Shown here: positions 8,136 to 16,417 of the stretch, in pieces | How positions within the stretch are numbered: the first letter of the stretch is position 1 | Layout: every line of letters begins with the position of its first letter | Origin: Phycisphaerales bacterium | GTDB taxonomy: Bacteria; Planctomycetota; Phycisphaerae; Phycisphaerales; UBA1924 | Assembly: GCA_020849105.1 (NCBI GenBank) | Contig: JADLGW010000012.1 | Span: forward strand, 62,001 to 126,000 | Direction: 5' to 3' | DNA: 64,000 nt | Program-made: the position numbers and the translations under genes | Notes under the pieces: generated by a model | The model's database searches: none | What the model was told of the DNA's origin: nothing | Seen by the model: only the letters and a program-made list of their open reading frames with translations

Positions 8136-9035
8136 GTGCGACGAGCCACAATCATCGCGGCCGCACTTGCCCTTGCTGGATGCGCGGCGCGCCGCGCCCC
8201 GCCCCCGGTCCCTCTGTCCGAGGGGCCACCACCCGCGATATCCCCTGCAACCCCGCCGGCCGCAGGACCGTCTCACGTCCGGCCCGCACCGCCCCGCCCG
8301 TCCCATCCTGAGCCTGCGCCGTCGGCCGCCGGGCTTCCCGCGGCCGTTCAATCGCCGCCGGCGGCCGCGCCGGGGCTGCGCGACCTGTTTCCGCACGTCC
8401 GAGCCGACATCGCGGCCCGTGTCGTCGAGTTCGACGGCATCGTTCCGCTCGACGCTCACAACCAGCAGACCCCGGATGTGTACCTGGAGGTCATTGTCTG
8501 CACACCCGACACGAAGGAGCATGAGTCCCTTGTCATGACAAGGGCGTTGCCGTCCCACATTCACGCCGCGTTGCTCGCCATCGGCCTCAGGCCGGGCCAC
8601 CCGGGCTCCTGGAAGGTCCAGGACGACCGCCTGGTCACCGTTCCGCCCGAAGGCGACGCGATCGAGATCACCTTCATAACGACCGACGCGAGCGGGCACG
8701 AAACCGAATCCCGTCCGCGGGATTGGATCGTGACCCGCGCCGGAAGACCGATCCTGGCTGAGGGGTCACCCACACCCTTTGTCTTTGCCGGATCCCGGAT
8801 GGCCACGCGCCAGGGGTTGACCAGGTACGACGCCGATGGCACCGGGACGCTGGTCGGCCTGACCACGTTCGGCATGGAAACCGTTGCCTGGCGCGAGGTC
8901 CTGAGCCCTGAATCGACCGTGATGGAGCCCGACTGGCTGGCGAACGCGGCCCGTGTGCCGAAGTTCGGCACGCCGGTTACCGTGCGGATGCGCCCCGTCG
9001 CGGGGGGTACGCCTAGCGCGCCGGCTGCAAAGTGA
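8136..9035 (+). CDS. Lipoprotein with YdjY-like domain
   Basis: 299 residues from the GTG at 8136. The N-terminus VRRATIIAAALALAGC is a lipoprotein signal with lipobox LAGC, so the mature protein is lipid-anchored at Cys16. A Pro/Ala-rich linker follows (to about residue 75), then a domain resembling YdjY: VYLEVIVCTPDTKEHESLV and LPSHIHAALLAIGLRPG. YdjY-type domains occur on planctomycete exported proteins; their biochemical role is not known to me. An in-frame ATG at 8121 is the alternative start; the GTG is preferred because GATACT sits five bases before it and because it gives the canonical RR-start signal. The 3' end overlaps the convergent htrA gene by 23 bases. Confidence 0.75.
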   Translation: MRRATIIAAALALAGCAARRAPPPVPLSEGPPPAISPATPPAAGPSHVRPAPPRPSHPEPAPSAAGLPAAVQSPPAAAPGLRDLFPHVRADIAARVVEFDGIVPLDAHNQQTPDVYLEVIVCTPDTKEHESLVMTRALPSHIHAALLAIGLRPGHPGSWKVQDDRLVTVPPEGDAIEITFITTDASGHETESRPRDWIVTRAGRPILAEGSPTPFVFAGSRMATRQGLTRYDADGTGTLVGLTTFGMETVAWREVLSPESTVMEPDWLANAARVPKFGTPVTVRMRPVAGGTPSAPAAK

Positions 9036-10422
9036 TCACGCGTTCTTGCTCGTTGCCGTCGTCGTCCTCGCTCACGACTGTGGCACGCACCGCGTGCCCG
9101 ACCAGGAACCCCTGGTCCGCCAGCGAAAGGTACACATCCTCCGCGGTCTTGATCGACTGCTCACCAATCTTCGTGATCTGGTTTCCGCGCGCCAGCCCGG
9201 CCTCGCTCGCGGCTGAGTTGTCCAGGACGTAGGCGACGACCGCGTCCCCGTCCGCCAGGCGCAGGCCGTAGCGCCCCAGGGCGGCGCTGGCCCCCTTGAT
9301 GTTGAGCAGGTCACGCGGGTACTCGCCCAGCACGACTCCGAAGTCCTTTGCGGTGCCCGCCCGCCACGCCTTGACCTGGACTTCCCGACCCGGCCGGTAG
9401 GACGTGATCACGGACTCCAGCACCCCTTCGCCGGTGACCGGTTGCCCGCCGATCTCCGTGATGAAGTCCCCGGCCTGCAGCCCGGCCGCGGCGGCGGGCC
9501 CGTCGCTGGTCACGCTCCCGATCCGAACGCCCATCGCCCGTACCCGATTGTCATAGTCCACCGCGCCGCGCGACCAGGAGATTCCGAGGAACCCCCGGGC
9601 CACGGACCCGTGCTCGATGATCTGGTCCACGACCGATTCGATCGTCGGCAACGGTATTGCAAAGCTGATCCCCGCCGATTGCCCCTCATCCTCGCTCGTT
9701 CCCTGGTTGCTGCGGCCGGTGGCGATCGCCACGTTCATGCCGATCACGCGGCCGTGGATATCCACCAGGGGGCCGCCGCTGTTCCCCGGGTTCACCGCCG
9801 CATCCGTCTGGATGAAGTTCGTAAAGCCCCCGAACTCGTTTGCGGTCTGCGGATCGCGCCCGAGGCCGCTCACGATCCCGTGGCTCATCGAGAACTTGAA
9901 GCCGAAGGGCGACCCGAACACGAACACCCGGTCGCCCTGGTGCGGCCGCTCCCCGGTCGCCCGGCGGGCCGGGAACAGGCCGGTGGCCTCATCCACCTTG
10001 ATCACGGCCACGTCGGTGTATGGGTCCGGCTGCCCGACGACCTGAGCGCGCGCGACGCGCCCGTCCACAAAGTTCACCATGATCGACCTGACCCCGAAGA
10101 GCACATGGGCGTTGGTGACGATGTGGCCCCGGTCGTCGTAGACCCACCCGGTGCCGGCCGAGCGGGTGCCGCGCGGGCCGCCCGAACTCCGCACGTCAAG
10201 GTGGACGACCGACGGGCGCACCGTGTCGGCGACGTTCCGGACGGCGCGGTTGAGCCGTTCGAGGATGTCGTCACCGTCGTCAAGGGCCTGGCGGGCCAGA
10301 GTCACGCGGGCCCGTGTCTGCTCCGACTCCATCCGGCGCACCAGGGCCGGGGCCCCGGTCAGCATCGCCAGGATCGTCAGCAGCACCACCAGGGCCGGAC
10401 CGTACGACACGAATCGACGCAT
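9013..10422 (-). CDS. HtrA/Deg-family serine protease with two PDZ domains
   Basis: 469 residues. One N-terminal membrane helix (VLLTILAMLTGAPALV), then a trypsin-like domain with catalytic His106 (VTNAHV), Asp137 (YTDVAVIKV) and Ser215 (NPGNSGGPLV). Two PDZ domains follow: GFLGISW...AGLQAGDFITEIGGQPV and a second around AGLARGNQITKIGE. DegP/DegS relatives degrade or sense misfolded envelope proteins. The ATG at 10422 is preceded by GAGGGAAC, a ribosome binding site. A PDZ pair suggests a DegQ/DegP-like protease-chaperone, while the retained anchor is DegS-like; which applies is open. Convergent with the YdjY lipoprotein gene. Confidence 0.93.
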   Translation of the reverse strand: MRRFVSYGPALVVLLTILAMLTGAPALVRRMESEQTRARVTLARQALDDGDDILERLNRAVRNVADTVRPSVVHLDVRSSGGPRGTRSAGTGWVYDDRGHIVTNAHVLFGVRSIMVNFVDGRVARAQVVGQPDPYTDVAVIKVDEATGLFPARRATGERPHQGDRVFVFGSPFGFKFSMSHGIVSGLGRDPQTANEFGGFTNFIQTDAAVNPGNSGGPLVDIHGRVIGMNVAIATGRSNQGTSEDEGQSAGISFAIPLPTIESVVDQIIEHGSVARGFLGISWSRGAVDYDNRVRAMGVRIGSVTSDGPAAAAGLQAGDFITEIGGQPVTGEGVLESVITSYRPGREVQVKAWRAGTAKDFGVVLGEYPRDLLNIKGASAALGRYGLRLADGDAVVAYVLDNSAASEAGLARGNQITKIGEQSIKTAEDVYLSLADQGFLVGHAVRATVVSEDDDGNEQERVITLQPAR

Positions 10423-10459
10423 GTTGCGTTCCCTCGCGAGTAGGGCGTCGCCGCGAGCC

Positions 10460-11377
10460 CTACAGACTTCCTTCGGGTTTCTCAGGGGCCCGGTTTCGCA
10501 GGGCCCTGGCCTCTCTCGGGTCCATCGAGTATCGCCGCCCGCCGATCCTGCCCTGCGCCACGCGCCGGACCCACTCCGCCGCCGCACGCTCGATCTCCCC
10601 GCCCAGCGACGCCACGGCCTCGGCGAACCTGGGCGGCGTGTCGGAAAGGCCCAGCAGGTCCTGGAGCACCAGCACCTGTCCGTGGCATTCGGTCCCCGCT
10701 CCAATCCCGATGAGCGGCACAGTCGTCACGTCGAGGATGCACCGGGTGACCTCGTCGGGGACCGCCTCGACCAGCAGGAGCACGCTGCCGGCCCGCTCGA
10801 GTGCGGCCGCGTCTTCGACGATGCGGGCGGCCTCGTCGGCCGTCCGGCCGGCGGCGCCGTAGCCACCGGTCAGGGCCACATGCTGCGGCTTGCTTCCCAC
10901 ATGGGCGCAGATCGGGATGCCCGCCCGCGTCATCCGGGCGACCAGCGGGGCCAGTGAGGCATCGGCCTCGATCTTCACGCAGTCGGCGAGTCCCTCCGTC
11001 AGGTACCGGCCCGCGTGCCGGACCGCGTCCGCCTCGCCGGCCTGGTAACTCATGAACGGCATGTCGCCCATGACCAGGGCGCCCGGTGCGCCGCGCTTCA
11101 CACCCGCTGTCAGGGCGATCGACACGTCCAGGGGCATGTCAATCGTTCGCTTGTAGCCCAGCACAACCTCCGCCGCGGTGTCGCCGACAAGCAGCACGGG
11201 CACCCCCGCCCGCTCCAGCCACCGTGCCGTGGTGGCGTCGTAGCAGGTCAGGGCCGCGAACTTCTCGCCGCGGGCCGCCATCGCCCGCAGCGTCTTCAGA
11301 GTGACCGGGCGCGCTCCCGGAGGGGCCGCCGCGGAGGGCTTCCCCGGAGAGGGCTCGCTGACCTCGGCTGCGTCCAC
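10460..11377 (-). CDS. panB: 3-methyl-2-oxobutanoate hydroxymethyltransferase
   Basis: 305 residues. First committed enzyme of pantothenate (vitamin B5, CoA) synthesis, adding a hydroxymethyl group from methylene-THF to ketoisovalerate. Diagnostic segments: KFAALTCYDATTARW, the metal-binding aspartate in LVGDTAAEVVLGY, VMGDMPFMSYQ, and VKIEADAS, then GIPICAHVGSKPQHV and GIGAGTECHGQVLVLQDLLG. Start: GTG at 11377, immediately preceded by TCCCCC and TATACT (11384-11389), so the message is predicted to be leaderless. The first ~20 residues are Ala/Pro-rich and variable. Divergent from the methyltransferase gene, 39 bases between starts. Confidence 0.95.
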   Translation of the reverse strand: MDAAEVSEPSPGKPSAAAPPGARPVTLKTLRAMAARGEKFAALTCYDATTARWLERAGVPVLLVGDTAAEVVLGYKRTIDMPLDVSIALTAGVKRGAPGALVMGDMPFMSYQAGEADAVRHAGRYLTEGLADCVKIEADASLAPLVARMTRAGIPICAHVGSKPQHVALTGGYGAAGRTADEAARIVEDAAALERAGSVLLLVEAVPDEVTRCILDVTTVPLIGIGAGTECHGQVLVLQDLLGLSDTPPRFAEAVASLGGEIERAAAEWVRRVAQGRIGGRRYSMDPREARALRNRAPEKPEGSL

Positions 11378-11383
11378 GGGGGA

Positions 11384-11409
11384 AGTATAGGTGCCCGGTC
11401 GCGTACCCT
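11384..11409. promoter_or_regulatory. Back-to-back -10 boxes of panB and the methyltransferase gene
   Basis: TATACT on the minus strand (11384-11389) lies six bases before the panB GTG; TACCCT on the plus strand (11404-11409) lies seven bases before the methyltransferase ATG. Both spacings predict transcription starting at or next to the start codon. No recognisable -35 elements. Confidence 0.6.
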
Positions 11410-11416
11410 CGCCCCC

Positions 11417-12130
11417 ATGGAGCGCACCGTCGAGCCCGAACTCATGGACGACCCGGGAGTTGACCGGGCGGACCTGGACCGTTCGCTGGCGTACATCCGC
11501 GGCGTCAACCGCTGGCTGGGCGGAACGCGCGGGCTGCTGGCCAACCTGAAGCGGTGGTCGCGCCGGTGGCCGCGCGGGAAGCCCGTGACACTCCTGGACA
11601 TCGGCACCGGTTCGGCGGATATCCCCCTGGCCGCTCGGCGGTGGGCGATGCGCCGGGGCTTTGACCTTCGTGTGACCGGGGTCGACCTTCACGCAGCGAC
11701 CCTTGAAGCGGCCCGCGGCCGCGTCGGCGACGAGCCTGGCATCGAACTCATCCAGGCCGACGCCCTCCGCCTGATGGACCTGTTCACTCCCGGCTCGTTC
11801 GACTATGTACACGCCGGGATGTTCCTGCACCATCTGTCCTTCATCGAGGTTCTGACCGTTCTGCGGATCATGGACCGCCTGGCCCGCGCCGGGCTGGTCT
11901 GGAACGACCTGGTCCGCTCCCGGTTGTCGCTGGCGCTGCTCCGCCCGGCGCTGCTGGGCCGTGCGCACATCATCCGCCACGACGCCCTGGCCAGTGTGCG
12001 TGCCGGATTCACGCGCGCCGAGGTGACCGACGTTGCCCGGCGCGTGGGCCTCGATTACACCCGTTACCGCAATGTGCTCGCCTATCGCTTCACACTCGCC
12101 GGGGAGAAGCCGGGTGCCTGGCCGCGCTAG
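11417..12130 (+). CDS. Class I SAM-dependent methyltransferase
   Basis: 237 residues. Motif I is VTLLDIGTGSADIPLAARRW, the acidic end of strand 2 is VTGVDLH, and motif II/III region includes IELIQADALRL and FDYVHAGMFLHHL. The layout resembles UbiE-like and Coq5-like small-molecule methyltransferases, but the substrate cannot be read from the sequence. The N-terminal MDDPGVDRADLDRSLAYIRGVNRWLGG segment is typical of a planctomycete/actinobacterial subgroup that often sits near polyketide or quinone genes; no such genes are adjacent here. Its TAG stop shares the palindrome CTAG with the stop of the convergent downstream gene. Confidence 0.8.
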   Translation: MERTVEPELMDDPGVDRADLDRSLAYIRGVNRWLGGTRGLLANLKRWSRRWPRGKPVTLLDIGTGSADIPLAARRWAMRRGFDLRVTGVDLHAATLEAARGRVGDEPGIELIQADALRLMDLFTPGSFDYVHAGMFLHHLSFIEVLTVLRIMDRLARAGLVWNDLVRSRLSLALLRPALLGRAHIIRHDALASVRAGFTRAEVTDVARRVGLDYTRYRNVLAYRFTLAGEKPGAWPR

Positions 12131-12594
12131 GCCCCCAGCCACCGGATCGCGATCGCCATAAGCACGGCGGCCACACCGCTCGACGCCAGCAGGAGGACCA
12201 CCGGCGAGGCGGCCCGCTCGGCGTTCACCGGCGGCCTGGCCTCCCGCAGCAGGGCCAACCGGTCCGCCACCTCCGGCCCGAGCCGCACCCGCGCGGACGA
12301 GGCATCGCCGCTCCGGGCCGCATCCTGCACGATCGCGATCACCAGGTTGGCGTCAAACGGCTTGATCCCCATGTACGACGCGAGTCGGTGCAGGTGCCGG
12401 CGGTCGCCCGGCCGCAGGATGCCGGCCCGCCCGCCCTGGATCATGTACGCAGCGCGGACCGCCAAGACCCACCTGGGATCCGTGGGGCTCATGGCTGCCG
12501 GGGCTGGCCGCGTCGAGCCGGTGGCGGGTTCTGGTTCCGGCCCGTGGGGGCGTACCAGGCGCAGCCGGGTCCGTTCTGTGGTTGCCGCGTGCAC
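12127..12594 (-). CDS. Hypothetical tail-anchored membrane protein
   Basis: 155 residues, no recognised family. An unstructured Pro/Thr/Glu-rich N-terminus is followed by a probable helical domain (residues about 35-115, containing RWVLAVRAAYMIQGG and RHLHRLASYMGIKPFDANL) and one C-terminal hydrophobic helix (VVLLLASSGVAAVLMAIAIRWL). Topology resembles the sigma-like protein at 289-861: soluble cytoplasmic domain with a tail anchor. Start: GTG 12594 with TACGTT seven bases upstream (12602-12607); the in-frame TTG at 12603 overlaps that box and is less likely. Function unknown. Confidence 0.6.
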   Translation of the reverse strand: MHAATTERTRLRLVRPHGPEPEPATGSTRPAPAAMSPTDPRWVLAVRAAYMIQGGRAGILRPGDRRHLHRLASYMGIKPFDANLVIAIVQDAARSGDASSARVRLGPEVADRLALLREARPPVNAERAASPVVLLLASSGVAAVLMAIAIRWLGA

Positions 12595-12740
12595 TACCGA
12601 CAACGTACACCGCGCCGGCGCTGCGCCAAGGGAGAAAACAATGTTTCCACGCGGATCGTACCGGTTGCACCATCCGAGACGGCCGAGAGTCGGGCGCTGT
12701 TCAGTTCCGGCCGATATCTGAGGCTTCCGTTCGCCCTGTC

Positions 12741-12770
12741 CTTACATGTATTGCATTGTGTCCGTACACT
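12741..12770 (+). promoter_or_regulatory. Candidate promoter with -35 and -10
   Basis: CTTACA at 12741-12746 and TACACT at 12765-12770, separated by 18 bases, upstream of the small membrane protein at 12808. It is one of few places in the window with a plausible -35. A five-codon frame, ATG at 12781 to TGA at 12798, lies between this promoter and the gene. Confidence 0.4.
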
Positions 12771-12807
12771 GCCGCCCGTAATGGAACCCGGCGGCTGATA
12801 ACCACGG

Positions 12808-13350
12808 ATGACCACTCTCGCACCCATGCTGACCCCCGAGGCCACCTCGCATCCGGACGGAGCTGCGCGGGCGCTGCCGGGCCTTGCGGTCCCGCTTGCG
12901 GTAGACGAGATCCTCGACCGTCTGGGGACCGCATCTCGGCGCGGCCGCCTTCCGGGGTTTGTGCCCGCACCGCCTGGCGGGGCCCTGTTCCGGGTGGCGG
13001 CCTTCGGCAACCCGGTCGACGGGAACCTGGACGCCCGCCCACGCCCGGTTGACGGCGGGACCCACCTGGACTTCACGCTCGGAATCCCCCGTCGGCTTTC
13101 GGTGGTCCTGGCGGCGGCCCTCGCGGTCACGGTGTGGCCGGGGGTCTACTTCATGGATCAGATGATGATCCAGTTCCTCCCTGGCGTACGTGGATGGCTC
13201 CCGACCTGGTGGTGGTACCTGCCCGTTTCGATCCTTCCGATCCCCTGGATCTGGCGCAGCATCATGGCCCGGGCCCGCTCGACGGCGCTGCAATCCGCCC
13301 GCGAGATGATGGACACGCTGGCCGGCGAACTCGGGGCGGACATCGTGTAG
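12808..13350 (+). CDS. Hypothetical membrane protein with two helices
   Basis: 180 residues, no family recognised. A hydrophilic N-terminal ~90 residues (with ILDRLGTASRRGRLPGF and RVAAFGNPVDG) is followed by two hydrophobic segments: RLSVVLAAALAVTVWPGVYFM and WWWYLPVSILPIPWIW, then a short charged C-terminal tail. Probably an inner-membrane protein with both ends cytoplasmic. It ends 12 bases before the convergent livF stop. A five-codon minigene (MEPGG) precedes it. Coding potential is supported by codon use and by the ATG directly after the promoter region; function is unknown. Confidence 0.65.
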   Translation: MTTLAPMLTPEATSHPDGAARALPGLAVPLAVDEILDRLGTASRRGRLPGFVPAPPGGALFRVAAFGNPVDGNLDARPRPVDGGTHLDFTLGIPRRLSVVLAAALAVTVWPGVYFMDQMMIQFLPGVRGWLPTWWWYLPVSILPIPWIWRSIMARARSTALQSAREMMDTLAGELGADIV

Positions 13351-13362
13351 TACACGCGCCCG

Positions 13363-14082
13363 CTACGCCACTCCCAGGTACGCCTTCCGAACGGCATCGC
13401 TGCGGGCCAGGTCCCTGGCATCGCCCTCCATCGCGATCCGGCCGACCTCCAGCACATAGGCCCGGTGCGCGACCTCCAGGGCCTTGTGGGCGTTCTGTTC
13501 CACGAGCAGGATCGTGGTGCCCGCGGCGTTGATCTCACGGATGATCTTGAAGATCGTCTGCACGATCTGCGGGGCCAGGCCCAGGGAGGGTTCATCAAGC
13601 AGCAGCAGACGCGGGCGGGCCATGAGGGCCCGTGCCATTGCGAGCATCTGCTGCTCGCCGCCGGACAGCGTGCCGGCGTTCTGCTTCAGGCGTTCGCGGA
13701 CGCGCGGAAAAAGGTCCAGGGCCCGCTCACGATCCCTGGCGGCCTCCGCGCGGTCCCTTCGCGCGAACGAGCCCATCGCCAGGTTCTCGTCCACGGTCAG
13801 GTTCGCGAAGATGCCGCGGCCCTCGGGCGACTGCGCGATGCCCAGGCGCACGATCTCGTGCGGCGGGCGCCCGTGGATCGGCTTGCCCTCGAAGAGCACG
13901 CGCCCTGCTGTCGGGCGCAGCAGGCCCGACACGGTGCGGAGGGTGGTGCTCTTGCCGGCCCCGTTGCACCCGATGAGCGTGACGATCTGCCCCTGCCCGA
14001 CGGCCAGGCTCACCCCGTGCAGCGCATGGATCGCCCCGTAGTGGACGTGCAGGTCGTCGATCTGGAGCATGGGGGTGGTCAT
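13363..14082 (-). CDS. livF: Branched-chain amino acid-type ABC transporter ATPase
   Basis: 239 residues. ABC ATPase with Walker A GCNGAGKSTT, Q-loop AQSPEGRGIF, signature LSGGEQQMLAMARAL, Walker B LLLLDEPSLGLAP and H-loop residue in LLVEQNAH (Gln-Asn rather than His at the usual place, normal for LivF). The PEGRGIF and VEQNA wording is diagnostic of the LivF subfamily. Last gene of a livK-H-M-G-F style operon; its ATG overlaps the livG stop (ATGA), so translation is coupled. Powers import of branched-chain amino acids, amides or urea-like substrates; the actual ligand is not determined by the ATPase. Confidence 0.93.
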   Translation of the reverse strand: MTTPMLQIDDLHVHYGAIHALHGVSLAVGQGQIVTLIGCNGAGKSTTLRTVSGLLRPTAGRVLFEGKPIHGRPPHEIVRLGIAQSPEGRGIFANLTVDENLAMGSFARRDRAEAARDRERALDLFPRVRERLKQNAGTLSGGEQQMLAMARALMARPRLLLLDEPSLGLAPQIVQTIFKIIREINAAGTTILLVEQNAHKALEVAHRAYVLEVGRIAMEGDARDLARSDAVRKAYLGVA

Positions 14083-14888
14083 TCGCCGGTCGCGGGGTCC
14101 GCGGGGTCTCCCAGGTAGGCGGCGATCACGCGCGGGTCGCGCTGGACCTCCGCCGGTGTGCCCTCGGCGATCGTCCTGCCGTAATCCAGGACCGTGATGC
14201 GCTCGCAGATGTCCATGACGACGCCCATGTCATGCTCGATGAGCAGGATCGCGACGTGGAACCGCTCCATGACCGAACGGATCAGCCCGCGAAGTTCGAC
14301 CTTCTCCTGCGGGTTCATCCCGGCCGCGGGCTCGTCGAGCAGGAGGGCCTTCGGGCCCGTCGCCAGGGCCCGGGCGATCTCCAGGCGCCGCTGGTCCCCG
14401 TAGGGCAGGCCGCGGGAGTCCTCGTGCTGCCGGTCCAGCAGGTCGAACATGGCCAGGAGTTCGCGAGCGCGTTCGAGGATCGCTCGCTCCTGGCCGAGGT
14501 TGGACGCCGAGCGCAGCATCGCACCGGCCATGGAGCCGGTGGTGCGCAGGTGGCAGGCGATACGGACGTTGTCGAGGACCGAGAGGTCGGGGAACAGGCG
14601 GATGTTCTGGAAGGTGCGGGCCAGGCCCGCCGCCGCGCGGGCGCTGGGCTTCAGTCCGTCGAGCGGCGCGCCGCCGAGGTCGATGGTCCCGGTGTCGGGC
14701 GCGTACACGCCGGTGAGCAGGTTGAAGACGGTGGTCTTGCCCGCGCCGTTGGGGCCGATCAGCCCGTGCAGCCGGCCCCCGGGCAGGGTCAGGTTGAAGT
14801 CCTGCACGGCCCTGAGCCCGCCGAAGGAGATGGAGATGCCGCGCACGTCCAGCAGAGCGGGCCCGGGCTGGCTTGGTATCCGGGTCAT
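14079..14888 (-). CDS. livG: Branched-chain amino acid-type ABC transporter ATPase
   Basis: 269 residues. Walker A GPNGAGKTTVFN, then LARTFQNIRLFPDLSVLDNV, the region LPYGDQRRLEIARAL that replaces the classic LSGGQ as in all LivG proteins, Walker B ALLLDEPAAGMNPQE and H-loop ILLIEHDM. LivG pairs with LivF as the heterodimeric motor of the importer. It starts at the ATG overlapping the livM stop (ATGA at 14885-14888) and ends overlapping livF, a tightly coupled arrangement. Confidence 0.95.
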   Translation of the reverse strand: MTRIPSQPGPALLDVRGISISFGGLRAVQDFNLTLPGGRLHGLIGPNGAGKTTVFNLLTGVYAPDTGTIDLGGAPLDGLKPSARAAAGLARTFQNIRLFPDLSVLDNVRIACHLRTTGSMAGAMLRSASNLGQERAILERARELLAMFDLLDRQHEDSRGLPYGDQRRLEIARALATGPKALLLDEPAAGMNPQEKVELRGLIRSVMERFHVAILLIEHDMGVVMDICERITVLDYGRTIAEGTPAEVQRDPRVIAAYLGDPADPATGE

Positions 14889-16417
14889 GCCGTCGGCACC
14901 CTCCCTGCGGTCCCGGACTCCCCGCCCTCGGCTCGGCTGCGGCGCGGGTGCAGCGGTTGGACGCGCCATGCCGTCCACAGTTCGCGCACACCGAAGAAGC
15001 CCTGCGGTCGCAGGATCATCATCAGGATGAGCGCCAATGCGTAGAGCACCATGCGGTAGTCGGAGAGTTTGATGCCGGCCCGCTCGGCCGCGGAGCGGAC
15101 GCCGATGTAGCAGGTGACGGCGATCGCCAGCCCGATCAGCCCCGGCACCCGGCGGCCGGCAAAGAGGAGGATCAGGACGCCCGACCCGGCGACGGTCCAG
15201 AACATGAGCGGGCTCGCGAGCGTGGGCTGCTGCCACCACGCGTACGCCGCGCCCAGCGCGGTGACCGCAATGAGCCACCATTTCGGCCGCCGGATGAGCA
15301 GCAGGGCTGCCACCCACGCCGCGGCCATCACGAGCAGGAACCACGGCAGATCGACGGGGGGCGGGCGGCGGAGGGCCTCCGGCAGCACGGTCAGGATGCC
15401 GGCCGCGATGGCCGCCCCGGAGATCGAGCCCATGCCACCCAGCACCACCATGATGATGATGTCGAACGACTTCATGAACGCCAGTTCCCCGGCGTTGAGT
15501 TGGATACCGATGGTGTGGGCGTAGAGCCCGCCGGCGATCCCCGCAAAGAAAGCGGCGATGACGAAGGCCCGAACCTTGTAGGTGGTGGTCCGCACGCCCA
15601 TCGCCTCCGCGGCGATCTCGTCCTCACGGATCGAGAGGAACGCGCGGCCGAAGGTGCTGACCTTCAGGCGGAACGCGACGACCAGCGTCACCACCGTCAG
15701 CGACCACACCCAGAACAGGCTCGTGTAACTCGGCAGGCCCGTGAAGCCCACCGGCCCCCCCATGTAGCGCATGAGTTTCGGCCATGGGGTCGCCTTGATG
15801 ACCTCCACGTCGTACAAGGTGTCGGTGGTCTGCGACTGGATGATGACGCGGACAATCTCCCCGAAACCCAGCGTCACGATCGCCAGGTAGTCCCCCCTGA
15901 GGCGCAGCGACGGCAGCCCGACCAGGTACCCGCAGACGGCCGCTGCGATGCCCCCCGCCAGGAGGGCCACGATGAAGATACCGTCGCCGAGCGTGAAGAA
16001 CGCGGCCTCCCGGCCCTGGAGCATGGTGCTGAGGACGCCGGCGTGGGCGCGGGCGCTGGCGAAGTCGGCGGTCCCCATGAGCCGGGCCGACCCGTAGTAC
16101 ACGAGCGTGGCCGCGGTGTATGCCCCGACCGCCATGAAGGCGGCATGGCCCATCGAGAACTGCCCCGTGAACCCGTTCACCATGGTCAGCGACACGGCGA
16201 GGATGACGTTGATCCCGATGTCCAGGATCACGCGGGGGTAGAACTCCGGGAGTTGCGGGGCGATGGCGAAGTGCAGGAGCAGGCCGACTGCCAGCGCAAC
16301 CAGCACCGGCGCCACACCCCGCACCGCCGCCATCCCGCCCGACCCGCGCAGCGCCGCCGCCCGCTCCATCAGCGGGTTGGGGGCCTCGCGCCGGGCCGTG
16401 GGGGTGGGGAGGGTCAC
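14885..16417 (-). CDS. livM: Branched-chain amino acid-type ABC transporter permease LivM
   Basis: 510 residues, longer than usual for LivM (typically 320-430). Core permease signatures are GINVILAVSLTMVNGFTGQFSMGHAAFM and the cytoplasmic coupling loop with FLSIREDEIAAEAMGV and KVRAFVIAAFFAGIAGGLYAH. The extra length is a C-terminal group of about four added hydrophobic helices between PWFLLVMAAAWVAALL and the LRPQGFFGVRELW motif. GTG start directly after the livH stop. With LivH it forms the transmembrane channel of the importer. Confidence 0.92.
   Translation of the reverse strand: MTLPTPTARREAPNPLMERAAALRGSGGMAAVRGVAPVLVALAVGLLLHFAIAPQLPEFYPRVILDIGINVILAVSLTMVNGFTGQFSMGHAAFMAVGAYTAATLVYYGSARLMGTADFASARAHAGVLSTMLQGREAAFFTLGDGIFIVALLAGGIAAAVCGYLVGLPSLRLRGDYLAIVTLGFGEIVRVIIQSQTTDTLYDVEVIKATPWPKLMRYMGGPVGFTGLPSYTSLFWVWSLTVVTLVVAFRLKVSTFGRAFLSIREDEIAAEAMGVRTTTYKVRAFVIAAFFAGIAGGLYAHTIGIQLNAGELAFMKSFDIIIMVVLGGMGSISGAAIAAGILTVLPEALRRPPPVDLPWFLLVMAAAWVAALLLIRRPKWWLIAVTALGAAYAWWQQPTLASPLMFWTVAGSGVLILLFAGRRVPGLIGLAIAVTCYIGVRSAAERAGIKLSDYRMVLYALALILMMILRPQGFFGVRELWTAWRVQPLHPRRSRAEGGESGTAGRVPTA

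Noticed and set aside
6081-8699. Very long open minus-strand frame (over 850 codons) opposite the aminotransferase, murD and lipoprotein genes
   Set aside because: High GC makes antisense frames stay open. Its translation is Arg/Gly/Pro-rich with no recognisable domain, and the plus-strand genes are certain.
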